Assembly: GCA_016871685.1 (NCBI GenBank)
Contig: VHCM01000006.1
Location: 1-47,156, forward strand
From: Verrucomicrobiota bacterium
Lineage (GTDB): Bacteria > Verrucomicrobiota > Verrucomicrobiia > Verrucomicrobiales > Akkermansiaceae
Direction of reading: 5' to 3'
Length of the DNA stretch: 47,156 bases
The notes beneath the pieces are model-generated. The model searched no databases, had not been told where the DNA came from, and was given only the letters and a program-made list of their open reading frames with translations. Positions within the stretch are counted from its first letter, which is position 1, and each line of letters opens with the position of its first letter. A program made the translations under genes and the position numbers. This document shows positions 8,475-15,881 of the stretch, piece by piece.

Positions 8475-9959
8475 ATGCCTGCCAAGTCCAAGCGACCCAC
8501 CGCCCGTGAGCTGCTCTTCGGCGATCTGTGGGAATTCGACCCCGCGCCTGAATCGGCACCGGCCCACATCGAGTCGCGCTACGGTCTGTTCATCGGCGGA
8601 CGCATGGTCGAGCCGAAATCGAAGCGTCACTTCAATTCGATCTCGCCGCGCGACGGCTCGGTGCTCTCGCGGATCGCTCACGCAAATGCGGCCGACGTCG
8701 ACGCCGCCTACCGTGCAGCAGCGGCCGCATTCCGCCCGTGGAGTCGGCTGCCCGGCCACGAGCGCGGCAAATACTTGTTCCGCATCGCACGCCTGCTGCA
8801 AGACCGCGCGCGGGAATTCGCCGTCGCCGAGTCGCTCGACGGCGGCAAGCCGATCCGCGAGTCGCGCGACTTCGACCTGCCGGTGGCCGCCGCGCATTTC
8901 TTCTATCACGCCGGCTGGGCGGACAAGCTCGCCTACGTCGCCCCGGGAAGATCGCTGGCACCGCTGGGCGTGATCGGTCAGGTGATCCCGTGGAATTTCC
9001 CGCTGCTCATGCTCGCGTGGAAGATCGCCCCGGCACTCGCCACCGGCAACACTGTGGTGATCAAACCGGCCGAAACCACCTCGATCACCGCGATGAAGTT
9101 CGCGTCGATCCTGCAGGACGCCGGGCTGCCACCGGGTGTGGTCAACATCGTCACCGGTGCGGGCGACACCGGCGCGGCAGTGGTCAATCACCCGCTCGCG
9201 GCAAAGATCGCGTTTACCGGGTCGACCGAGGTCGGCAAGAGCATCCAACACGCGCTGGCCGGCACCGGCAAGCGGCTCACGCTCGAACTGGGCGGCAAGG
9301 CCGCCAACATCGTGTTCGACGACGCTCCGCCCGACCAGGCGGTCGAGGGCATCATCAACGGCATCTTCTTCAACCAAGGGCATGTCTGCTGCGCCGGATC
9401 GCGCCTGCTGGTGCAGGAAGACATCGCCGATGAGATCGTCGCGCGGCTCAAGCGCCGCATGGCGGTGCTGCGCGTCGGCGATCCGCTCGACAAAAACACC
9501 GACGTCGGCGCGATCAATTCGAAGGAGCAACTCGCGAGGATCCGCTCATTGGTGAAATCCGGCGTCGACGAGGGCGCGGTGATCCACCAGTGCGCGTGCC
9601 GCCTTCCGGCAAAGGGCTATTATTTCCCGCCCACCTTGTTCACCGGCGTGACGCAAAGCCAGCGCATCGCCCGTGAGGAGATCTTCGGTCCGGTGTTGTC
9701 GATCCTGACCTTCCGCACGCCCGACGAGGCGGTGGAGAAAGCGAACAACACCGCCTACGGCCTGAGTGCCGGGGTGTGGACCGACAAGGGGTCGCGCATT
9801 CTGATGATGGCGTCGCGACTCAAGGCCGGCGTGGTCTGGGCCAACACGTACAACAAGTTCGATCCCTCGTCGCCCTTCGGCGGATACAAGGAATCCGGAT
9901 TCGGCCGCGAGGGCGGAAAACACGGACTGCTCGACTACGCGTTGCTGGTGCCGCGGTGA
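8475..9959 (+). CDS. Aldehyde dehydrogenase, probable partner of DeoC
   Basis: The 494-residue NAD(P)-dependent enzyme has the complete ALDH motif set: IPWNFPLLMLAWKIAPALA, IKPAETT, GSTEVGK for dinucleotide binding, the general base Glu in LTLELGGKAANIVF, the catalytic Cys in FNQGHVCCAGSRLLV, and EEIFGPVLS near the C-terminus. It lies directly behind deoC, so acetaldehyde from deoxyribose phosphate is a plausible substrate; this is inference from context. The N-terminal 35-residue extension (RELLFGDLWEFDPAPES) precedes the usual domain. The track's 853-residue version is wrong: its first part is an out-of-frame reading of deoC. A vapBC pair separates it from a second, short ALDH-like gene. 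Confidence 0.93.
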   Translation: MPAKSKRPTARELLFGDLWEFDPAPESAPAHIESRYGLFIGGRMVEPKSKRHFNSISPRDGSVLSRIAHANAADVDAAYRAAAAAFRPWSRLPGHERGKYLFRIARLLQDRAREFAVAESLDGGKPIRESRDFDLPVAAAHFFYHAGWADKLAYVAPGRSLAPLGVIGQVIPWNFPLLMLAWKIAPALATGNTVVIKPAETTSITAMKFASILQDAGLPPGVVNIVTGAGDTGAAVVNHPLAAKIAFTGSTEVGKSIQHALAGTGKRLTLELGGKAANIVFDDAPPDQAVEGIINGIFFNQGHVCCAGSRLLVQEDIADEIVARLKRRMAVLRVGDPLDKNTDVGAINSKEQLARIRSLVKSGVDEGAVIHQCACRLPAKGYYFPPTLFTGVTQSQRIAREEIFGPVLSILTFRTPDEAVEKANNTAYGLSAGVWTDKGSRILMMASRLKAGVVWANTYNKFDPSSPFGGYKESGFGREGGKHGLLDYALLVPR

Positions 9960-10052
9960 GCCGTCGTGACCCGGACGATGACCTCACCGGGCGTATTCGT
10001 CGTGCCTTGCAAATACCCTCAGCCATCGCCACCTCATCTCATCCATATCAGC

Positions 10053-10080
10053 TTGCCATCTGACCTGTTTGATGTATGAT
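10053..10080 (+). promoter_or_regulatory. Probable vapBC promoter, possibly leaderless
   Basis: TTGCCA (10053-10058) and TATGAT (10075-10080) are separated by 16 bp and resemble a housekeeping -35/-10 pair. Initiation about 7 bases downstream would coincide with the vapB ATG at 10087, giving a leaderless mRNA. The inverted half-sites ATGA and TCAT flanking TGCAT (10076-10088) overlap the -10 box and start codon, where a VapBC autoregulatory operator would be expected. Confidence 0.5.
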
Positions 10081-10086
10081 GCATTC

Positions 10087-10326
10087 ATGCCTACCAAAAC
10101 GATCAGTTTGGAAATTGACGCCTATGAAAAGCTGCGTGCGGCAAAGCGATGCGGCGAGTCATTTACGGAAGTCGTTCGCCGCGCTCTGATTCCCCAGATC
10201 GCCCCGACAGGTGGCGTGTTACGTGACTACTTTCGCAGCGGTGGGGCAAATGCGGACGATCAGTTCCTCGATTCTGTGGAACGTGCCGCATCATCCGACC
10301 CCATTCCTGAAAATCCATGGGACTGA
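10087..10326 (+). CDS. VapB-type antitoxin
   Basis: The 79-residue protein begins MPTKTISLEIDAYEKLRAAK, then CGESFTEVVRRAL. This is the short ribbon-helix-helix-like pattern of one VapB antitoxin family (PF02697-like). The C-terminal tail (DSVERAASSDPIPENPWD) is the likely toxin-binding part. I choose the Met at 10087 instead of the track's Met six codons upstream, because the family sequence starts there. The stop overlaps the toxin start by 10 bp, so the two are translationally coupled. Such antitoxins neutralise the toxin and repress their own promoter. The gene is inserted between two ALDH-type genes. Confidence 0.85.
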   Translation: MPTKTISLEIDAYEKLRAAKRCGESFTEVVRRALIPQIAPTGGVLRDYFRSGGANADDQFLDSVERAASSDPIPENPWD

Positions 10327-10709
10327 TCCTCGACACCAACTTCATCATCACGGCTGAGCGTGAGGCGAAGCGCAGGATTGCAGGCAGAGCGGATGCCTTT
10401 CTAGGGGCTCATGTCCACGAAAGATTCTACATTACGTTCACTGTGGCGGGTGAACTCGCATGTGGAAAGTCCGCCGCGCCACGGGCTCAATGGGAGCGCC
10501 TCTGCCGTCCGTATGCAATCCTTCCATGGAGCATCGAAGTTTGCTGGCAATACGGCGAACTCTATCGGTTGCTTGCGGCAAACGGCAACCTGATCGGCAC
10601 CAACGACCTCTGGATAGCTGCCACCGCGCTGGTCAATCAGATGGGAGTGGTCACCGCCAATCAAAAGGAATTCCAACTGGTACCCGGACTTCAGGTCATG
10701 GGGTATTGA
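10317..10709 (+). CDS. VapC-type PIN-domain ribonuclease toxin
   Basis: The 130-residue PIN-domain protein keeps the acidic metal-binding residues: Asp6 in LILDTNFII, Glu46 in TVAGELACGK, and Asp97 in GTNDLWIAATAL. The closing motif VVTANQKEFQLVPGLQVMGY is also typical. VapC toxins are Mg-dependent endoribonucleases that cut tRNA or rRNA and stop growth when free of antitoxin. It overlaps the antitoxin gene by 10 bp. A CACTCC-GT-GGAGTG hairpin right after the stop (10711-10724) lacks a T-tract. The RNA target cannot be judged from sequence. Confidence 0.88.
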   Translation: MGLILDTNFIITAEREAKRRIAGRADAFLGAHVHERFYITFTVAGELACGKSAAPRAQWERLCRPYAILPWSIEVCWQYGELYRLLAANGNLIGTNDLWIAATALVNQMGVVTANQKEFQLVPGLQVMGY

Positions 10710-10867
10710 CCACTCCGTGGAGTGCTTATCAGGGCACGCACCATGGTGTACCCGCGATTGCCTGAAAAGCCGGTTTCTGCGGTGGCCTCACCATTCGCCA
10801 GCATTTGCGGATTCCAAAATCCGTTTGTCGCCTTGTCATCGCCGGGATCCAGTCGCTAAATCGACCC

Positions 10868-11746
10868 ATGCCCCTCCAGATCACCAAGACGCCCAAGTGC
10901 TACGTCGGCGGTGCCTTCATCCGCTCCGAGTCCGGCCGTGTCGCGCCGCTTCACGATGCGGCGGGAGCGTTTCTCTGCAACATCCCGCTCTGCACGCGCA
11001 AGGACCTGCGCAACGCGGTGGAGGCCGCGGCGAAAGCCGGTGCCACTTGGGCCGCGCGCAGCCCGTACAACCGCGCGCAGATCCTCTACCGCCTTGCGGA
11101 AATGTTGGAAGCGCGTGCCAGCGAAACCGCGGACGCGCTGCGACTGACCTCCGCGCCGACACGAACGCGCCGCAACGACGCGCGCGGCGCGGATGCGGAG
11201 GTGCGCGCTTCCATCGATCGCATCGTCCACTTCGCCGGCTGGGCCGACAAGTTCGAGCAGGTGCTCGGCAGTGTGAATCCGGTGGCCACACCACACTTCA
11301 ACTTCACCGTCACCGAGCCGGTCGGCATCACCGGCGTGCTCGCTCCGGAAAACGCGCCACTCCTCGGATTGCTCAGCCTCGTGCTGCCCGCGATCACCGC
11401 CGGAAACCCGGTGGTCGCGCTCGCCTCGCGCGAGTCGCCCTATCCGGCGATTTTGCTCGGGGAAATGCTCGCCACCAGCGACCTGCCGGGCGGTGTCGTG
11501 AACCTGCTCACCGGCGACCGCAAGGATCTGTTGCCGACCTTCGCAACCCACGAACACCTCCGCGCGATCGCCGCCGTGGCGGATCCGGCAGAGGCCGCGG
11601 CCCTTCAGCAAGGCGCGGCACAAAGCGTCAAGCGAGTGCGCATCCATCCGCCCAACACCGATTGGTACACGCCCGATCACGAATCACCTTACGCGATCCG
11701 CGACTTCACCGAAGCCAAGACGGTGTGGCATCCGATCGGTGCCTGA
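10868..11746 (+). CDS. Truncated aldehyde-dehydrogenase-like protein without catalytic domain
   Basis: The 292-residue protein aligns with the N-terminal part of ALDHs: CYVGGAFIRSESGRVAPLHD, NRAQILYRLAEMLEAR, IVHFAGWADKFEQVLGS, and a VTEPVGITGVLAPENAPLLG segment in place of the usual PWNFP motif. It stops soon after the LPGGVVNLLTGDRKDLL region. It has no Glu base in an ELGG context and no catalytic Cys loop, so it should not oxidise aldehydes alone. It ends in a defined tail (YAIRDFTEAKTVWHPIG) rather than random sequence. I recall similar short ALDH relatives next to deoC and a full-length ALDH in other bacteria. It may be a regulatory or structural partner of the upstream ALDH. Confidence 0.8.
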   Translation: MPLQITKTPKCYVGGAFIRSESGRVAPLHDAAGAFLCNIPLCTRKDLRNAVEAAAKAGATWAARSPYNRAQILYRLAEMLEARASETADALRLTSAPTRTRRNDARGADAEVRASIDRIVHFAGWADKFEQVLGSVNPVATPHFNFTVTEPVGITGVLAPENAPLLGLLSLVLPAITAGNPVVALASRESPYPAILLGEMLATSDLPGGVVNLLTGDRKDLLPTFATHEHLRAIAAVADPAEAAALQQGAAQSVKRVRIHPPNTDWYTPDHESPYAIRDFTEAKTVWHPIGA

Positions 11747-11859
11747 TCGTTGAGGACTCACGCGCGGACCGCCCGCTTTCCGTAGGATAGGCATCCTTGC
11801 CTGTCTCTTTGAAGCGCAGGCATGGGTGCCAGGCACACGCTTCACCTTCGCGATCCACT

Positions 11860-11920
11860 CACCCGCCCCGCGGGACGCGGGCCGGGGCCGGCAGGATGCC
11901 GACGCTCCCCGGCTTCGCGC
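11860..11920. repeat. GC-rich intergenic repeat, copy 1
   Basis: This 61-bp segment contains CACCCGCC, GCGGGACGCG and GGCAGGATGCCGACGCTCCC, and matches 42141-42202 almost base for base. It includes the small hairpin CGGCA-GGA-TGCCG. It lies between the convergent 3' ends of the short ALDH-like gene and the GH75-like gene. Upstream, GGCATCCTTGCC (around 11791) is another small hairpin. The position fits a repeat tolerated or used at transcript ends. Confidence 0.65.
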
Positions 11921-11933
11921 TTCGTTCTCTTTG

Positions 11934-13421
11934 TCAATTGCTGTCGGCAGTTCCATTCCGGCGTTCAGGTGCATCGCCCGTCGCGGCATCCGGGGCTGCC
12001 GCCGGCGTCTGCGGCAGCAGGTTCTGCCACGCATGCAGCATGGCCCCGTCACCAAGCCCGCCGATCTCTGCGAGCAGTTCGTGGCAACGCTGACGCCAGC
12101 GCTCGAGGTCGGGCGGTCCGCGTTGTTCGTCGCGACTCCCGGGAAAGACCACGTAGGTCACCTTGAGATCGGAAACCGGACGCCGATACGGGTTTGCCGA
12201 TGGATCGATCTCGCGCGCCAAACGCAACGAGGCCTCGCCCACCTTGAAGGTCGGTCCGCCATCGCCAACGATGGTCGGAAACACCCGTCCCTCGTGGATC
12301 ACCACCGCGTAATCGCCCGCCTTCGGCGCATGCGGATCGGACGAAGTGAGCAAGTTCACGGGCATCACGATGAACGGATCGTGTTCGGCGATGAGGAAAC
12401 TGCGCGCCTTGAGGTCGGCAATGCCGCGTTTGAGGAATTCAATCCGCTCTCCAAGCCACGCCTTTCGATCGGTCTTGGTCTCGGGATCCGCCAATTCCTT
12501 GCGCGCGGAGTCCAGCCGCCTCTCCCATCCGGCGACCATCGGGTTCGGTACCGTCGTGCGCTTTTTCCATCCGTAGCTGGTGAACGGTTGGTAATGCGTC
12601 GAATTGACGATCTCGTCGGGCATCACCGGCAGGCGGTCGCCGTCCGATCCGTCGGACACGACATCCATCTCGGCCTGCACGATGAAGACAGGCCTACCAC
12701 CGATGGTGTGCGCGTGAAGGATCGTCTCACAGTCGTAGAAGTTGTGCTTGCTGAGCAGCTCGTTGAGCTGACTGGCGTCCCGTCGCACCCGCTGCGTCTT
12801 GTTGTCGAACAGTTGGAGGTACGACGGAGAGACTTGGGCACGCGCGAGAAGGTCCGCGATCCCGGGCAACAGCGCGGAGAGACCCGGTGCCGACGCCTCA
12901 AGTTCTTCGAGCGTGACCGCCGGACGCGGCACGCGCAGCGACAAGCGGTAAAACGCGGTGTAGCTCGCCTCGTCGGTGCGCTCCGACGAGGCCAAACCAC
13001 CCGGTGTGAGGTCGATCTCGGTGTGAAACGGGATGCCAGACCGCAGCTTGCGCACATCGGTGAGCTTGGGTGGATCCGCCCCGGCAAGCGCGGCGAGCCT
13101 GGCGGCTTCCTCGTCGGCGCGTCTCGCGGCCTCGGCCTTGAGCGCCGCCTCGACCTCGCGCGCAAGCGCAAGACGCATTTCCTCCCTCATTTCCCCGCGC
13201 AGTGTCTCCTCGATTTCGCGGCGGATCGCCGACTCGTCGGGTTTCACGATCACCGGCGCGGGCGCGACGAGGTCGCGGATGCCGCATCTCACCTTCGACG
13301 GAAACGAGGTGAAGCCGAGCACCAACGCACAGACGAGCCCCCCCAGCAGGCCGGCGGTCAGCCATGCCCGCGCGCGGCGCGGCGATTCCATCGTCGGCGG
13401 GCTGGCGGAGGGATCGTCCAT
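11934..13421 (-). CDS. Membrane-anchored GH75-like (chitosanase-fold) protein
   Basis: The 495-residue protein has a single N-terminal membrane segment ([19 protein letters not shown], about residues 19-38), an Ala/Glu/Arg-rich coiled-coil stretch (about 60-120), then a domain resembling fungal-type chitosanases of GH75. Family-like landmarks are [14 protein letters not shown] with candidate catalytic Asp (about 245), a [10 protein letters not shown] strand, and [19 protein letters not shown] with candidate catalytic Glu (about 385-400). GH75 enzymes hydrolyse chitosan; whether this one does, or acts on a related cell-wall glycan, is unknown. A charged insert ([20 protein letters not shown]) sits inside the domain. 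The alternative start at residue 11 (MESPRRAR) is equally possible. Confidence 0.65.
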   Translation of the reverse strand: MDDPSASPPTMESPRRARAWLTAGLLGGLVCALVLGFTSFPSKVRCGIRDLVAPAPVIVKPDESAIRREIEETLRGEMREEMRLALAREVEAALKAEAARRADEEAARLAALAGADPPKLTDVRKLRSGIPFHTEIDLTPGGLASSERTDEASYTAFYRLSLRVPRPAVTLEELEASAPGLSALLPGIADLLARAQVSPSYLQLFDNKTQRVRRDASQLNELLSKHNFYDCETILHAHTIGGRPVFIVQAEMDVVSDGSDGDRLPVMPDEIVNSTHYQPFTSYGWKKRTTVPNPMVAGWERRLDSARKELADPETKTDRKAWLGERIEFLKRGIADLKARSFLIAEHDPFIVMPVNLLTSSDPHAPKAGDYAVVIHEGRVFPTIVGDGGPTFKVGEASLRLAREIDPSANPYRRPVSDLKVTYVVFPGSRDEQRGPPDLERWRQRCHELLAEIGGLGDGAMLHAWQNLLPQTPAAAPDAATGDAPERRNGTADSN

Positions 13422-13522
13422 GCGTGGATTCTAGCCGTTTCCGTGCCAGCGCCAACCGGGATTTCCGCGGCGGGAGAAAACTCGTTCATGACAAACCGCG
13501 CGGCATCCCTACACTGCTGCCC

Positions 13523-14950
13523 GTGAGCTACCAGGTGTTCGCGCGCAAATACCGGCCCAGGACTTTCGACGACGTCCTTGGTCAGGATCCTGTCGTGCGC
13601 ACGCTGCGCAACGCGATCGAGCGCGACCGGCTCGCCCACGCCTACCTCTTCGTCGGTCCGCGCGGCACCGGCAAGACTTCCACCGCGCGCATCCTCGCCA
13701 AGGCGCTCAACTGCACCGGCGGACCCAAGGCGAACTTCGACCCCGACGAGGACATCTGCATCGAGATCGCCGAAGGGCGGTCGCTCGATGTGCTGGAAAT
13801 CGACGGCGCATCGAACAACGGCGTCGAGCAAGTGCGCGAGCTGAGAGAGTCGGTGTGCTTCGCGCCGGCGCGCGGACAATTCCGCATCTACTACATCGAC
13901 GAGGTCCACATGCTCACCACCAACGCGTTCAACGCACTGCTCAAGACGCTCGAGGAGCCGCCGCCGCATGTGAAGTTCATCTTTGCCACCACCGAGGCAA
14001 ACAAGATCCTGCCGACGATCTTGTCGCGCTGCCAGCGCTTCGACCTCAAGCCGATCCCCGCCGCGACCATCGCCGACCACCTCGGCCACATCGCGCGCAA
14101 CGAGGGGATCACGCTCGACTCCGCCGCCGCCTGGGCGATCGCCAAAGGGGCCGACGGCGGCATGCGCGACGCGCAGTCGATGCTCGATCAGCTCGTCGCG
14201 TTCTGCGGCGAGCACATCAGCGAGCAACACGTGCTCGACGTGTTCGGATTCACCTCGCGTGAAAAAGTCGCCTCACTGGCCTCGGCACTCCTGAGCCGCG
14301 ACACGCCCGCGGCGCTCTCGCTGATCGAGAAAGAAGCCGCCGAGGGACGCGAGCTGTCGCAATTGCTCGGCGAACTCATCGGCTGCCTGCGTGCGCTGCT
14401 CATCGCCAAACTCGACGCCGCGGCCGACGGCGAAGGCATCCCGGCCGACCTCTGGTCGGATCTGCTCGGACTCTCGTCGGGCATCGCCTCCGACCGCATT
14501 CTCGCGGCCATCGATGTCTTCGCCGAAACCGAGGGCCGCATGAAGTGGGCCACCAACAAGCGGCTGCATTTCGAACTCGGAGTGATCAAGGCGATCCAAA
14601 CACTCTCCGAAGTGCGCATCAACGACCTGATCGACCTGCTCACCCGCGGGGCCGACGCCATCGGCACAGAGCCGCCGATGGCGGACCCTCCTGCTCCGGC
14701 GCCTGCTCCCGCGGCCACATCGCGGCCACCTCGCTCGAAACCCGGCACGTTCGACCAGATCGACACGCTCATTGATTCCGCCCCGGAATCGAGCGACCCC
14801 CCGCCCGCTGCGACACGCGCCGCGCGTGATGAACCACCGCCTGCGGCAGCGTCAGCCAACCCAACCGCATCCGCTCCACCCGCGCTCAACGACGACCCGC
14901 TCATCCATGCCGCAATCGCCAAGTTCAAAGGAAAAGTGGTGGTCGGCTGA
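13523..14950 (+). CDS. dnaX: DNA polymerase III subunits gamma/tau
   Basis: DnaX is the AAA+ motor of the clamp loader that places the beta clamp on primed DNA. I start at GTG 13523 (MSYQVFARKYRPRTFDDVLG), the conserved beginning of the family; the track's version adds 53 residues of non-conserved sequence. Walker A is GPRGTGKTST (about residue 45) and the Walker B region is YYIDEVHML (about 125), followed by the LLKTLEEPPPHVKFIFATTE segment. The usual four-Cys zinc module is reduced: only ALNC and the Cys of DEDIC remain, the middle two being Asp and Glu. The C-terminal third is Pro/Ala-rich, and the 475 residues give a short tau region. ybaB follows 29 bp downstream, as in many bacteria. 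Confidence 0.95.
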   Translation: MSYQVFARKYRPRTFDDVLGQDPVVRTLRNAIERDRLAHAYLFVGPRGTGKTSTARILAKALNCTGGPKANFDPDEDICIEIAEGRSLDVLEIDGASNNGVEQVRELRESVCFAPARGQFRIYYIDEVHMLTTNAFNALLKTLEEPPPHVKFIFATTEANKILPTILSRCQRFDLKPIPAATIADHLGHIARNEGITLDSAAAWAIAKGADGGMRDAQSMLDQLVAFCGEHISEQHVLDVFGFTSREKVASLASALLSRDTPAALSLIEKEAAEGRELSQLLGELIGCLRALLIAKLDAAADGEGIPADLWSDLLGLSSGIASDRILAAIDVFAETEGRMKWATNKRLHFELGVIKAIQTLSEVRINDLIDLLTRGADAIGTEPPMADPPAPAPAPAATSRPPRSKPGTFDQIDTLIDSAPESSDPPPAATRAARDEPPPAAASANPTASAPPALNDDPLIHAAIAKFKGKVVVG

Positions 14951-14979
14951 CCGCATCCCCACCCCGATCCAATCCCGTC

Positions 14980-15285
14980 ATGAACATTGCCAAACTGATG
15001 AAGCAGGCCCAGCAAATGCAGGCCGGACTCGCGTCGAAGCAGGAAGAGCTCGCCAAGCGCACCGTCGAAGCGTCGGTGGGCGGAGGGAAAGTCCAAGTCA
15101 CCGCCAGTTGCGCGGGCGATGTGCTCGACCTTCGCATCGACCCGTCGGTGGTTGACCCCGCCGACGTGGAATTCCTGCAGGATCTCGTCCTCAAGGGAGT
15201 GCAGGAAGCCATCCAACGCGGCAAGGAAACCGCGGCTGCGGAAATGAAAAAACTCACCGGCGGACTCGGCATCCCCGGACTTTGA
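14980..15285 (+). CDS. YbaB/EbfC family nucleoid-associated protein
   Basis: The 101-residue protein (MNIAKLMKQAQQMQAGLASK) has the family's N-terminal helix and the central strand segment VGGGKVQVTASCAGDVLDLR, with a Met/Gly-rich tail (AAEMKKLTGGLGIPGL). These proteins form dimers that bind DNA and influence nucleoid structure and gene expression. Its place right after dnaX is the conserved one. recR, which often follows, is absent; the next gene is on the other strand. Confidence 0.93.
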   Translation: MNIAKLMKQAQQMQAGLASKQEELAKRTVEASVGGGKVQVTASCAGDVLDLRIDPSVVDPADVEFLQDLVLKGVQEAIQRGKETAAAEMKKLTGGLGIPGL

Positions 15286-15318
15286 TCGCCGGACACACCC
15301 ACGCGTCCGCACACTCCG

Positions 15319-15867
15319 TCATCGCAACCGGGGAAACAGACTCCTCAGCGAGGTCCGCCATTTTTCCAAAAACCGCAAGTGCCGCAACACCCGCGCGGCG
15401 AGATCCGCATCGGCGGCGCCCCGATCGGCGATCAAAGGCAACGCCGCACACTCGTGCGCGATCGCCGCATCGACCGCGCGCAGCGTTTCCTCCAGCACGA
15501 CGAGTGCCTGTTGAACTTCGCCTTCCAGCATGGCCCGAACGAGTGCCGACTTCGCCCCGTCGCGCCGGCGAACGACCGCCTCGGCGTGCTGGGTGGCCGA
15601 CCCCACCTTGTCGAACAATCCCATCAGCGTGGCATCGATGGCACCGCGTTCGTCCACGGCGATGCCGCGCAGCTCAAGCCAATGCTTGAGCCGACGCGAC
15701 GGCGACGACAGCAGATCGAACGCCTCGCGGATTTCCGCGAACGCGGCGTCGCCGCCACCCGAGTCGGGATGACCCGCCCGACCCGCTTCGCGAAACGCCG
15801 CACGCAACGTGTCCTCGTCCACCACCAAAGACTCGGGCAACGACAGCCGCTGGAATGCGTTGAGCAT
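15319..15867 (-). CDS. J-domain (HscB-like) co-chaperone
   Basis: The 182-residue protein has an N-terminal J domain (about residues 1-65) with the HPD tripeptide in AGRAGHPDSGGGDAAFAEIR, followed by FDLLSSPSRRLKHWLELRG. HPD is the motif that stimulates Hsp70 ATPase. The C-terminal part is helical and Ala/Leu-rich, as in the three-helix bundle of HscB, but no Fe-S assembly genes are nearby. It starts 14 bp after the dnaB stop on the same strand, so it is probably co-transcribed with the replicative helicase. The Hsp70 partner and client are unknown. Confidence 0.75.
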   Translation of the reverse strand: MLNAFQRLSLPESLVVDEDTLRAAFREAGRAGHPDSGGGDAAFAEIREAFDLLSSPSRRLKHWLELRGIAVDERGAIDATLMGLFDKVGSATQHAEAVVRRRDGAKSALVRAMLEGEVQQALVVLEETLRAVDAAIAHECAALPLIADRGAADADLAARVLRHLRFLEKWRTSLRSLFPRLR

Positions 15868-15881
15868 GGAAGGTAGGCGAT

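Noticed and set aside
10740-10749. CACCATGGTG palindrome after vapC
   Set aside because: Ten bases, isolated, and not near a promoter; likely chance.
11826-13526. 566-aa plus-strand ORF
   Set aside because: Opposite the GH75-like gene; Arg-rich and motif-free, while the minus frame has a TM helix and GH75-type motifs.
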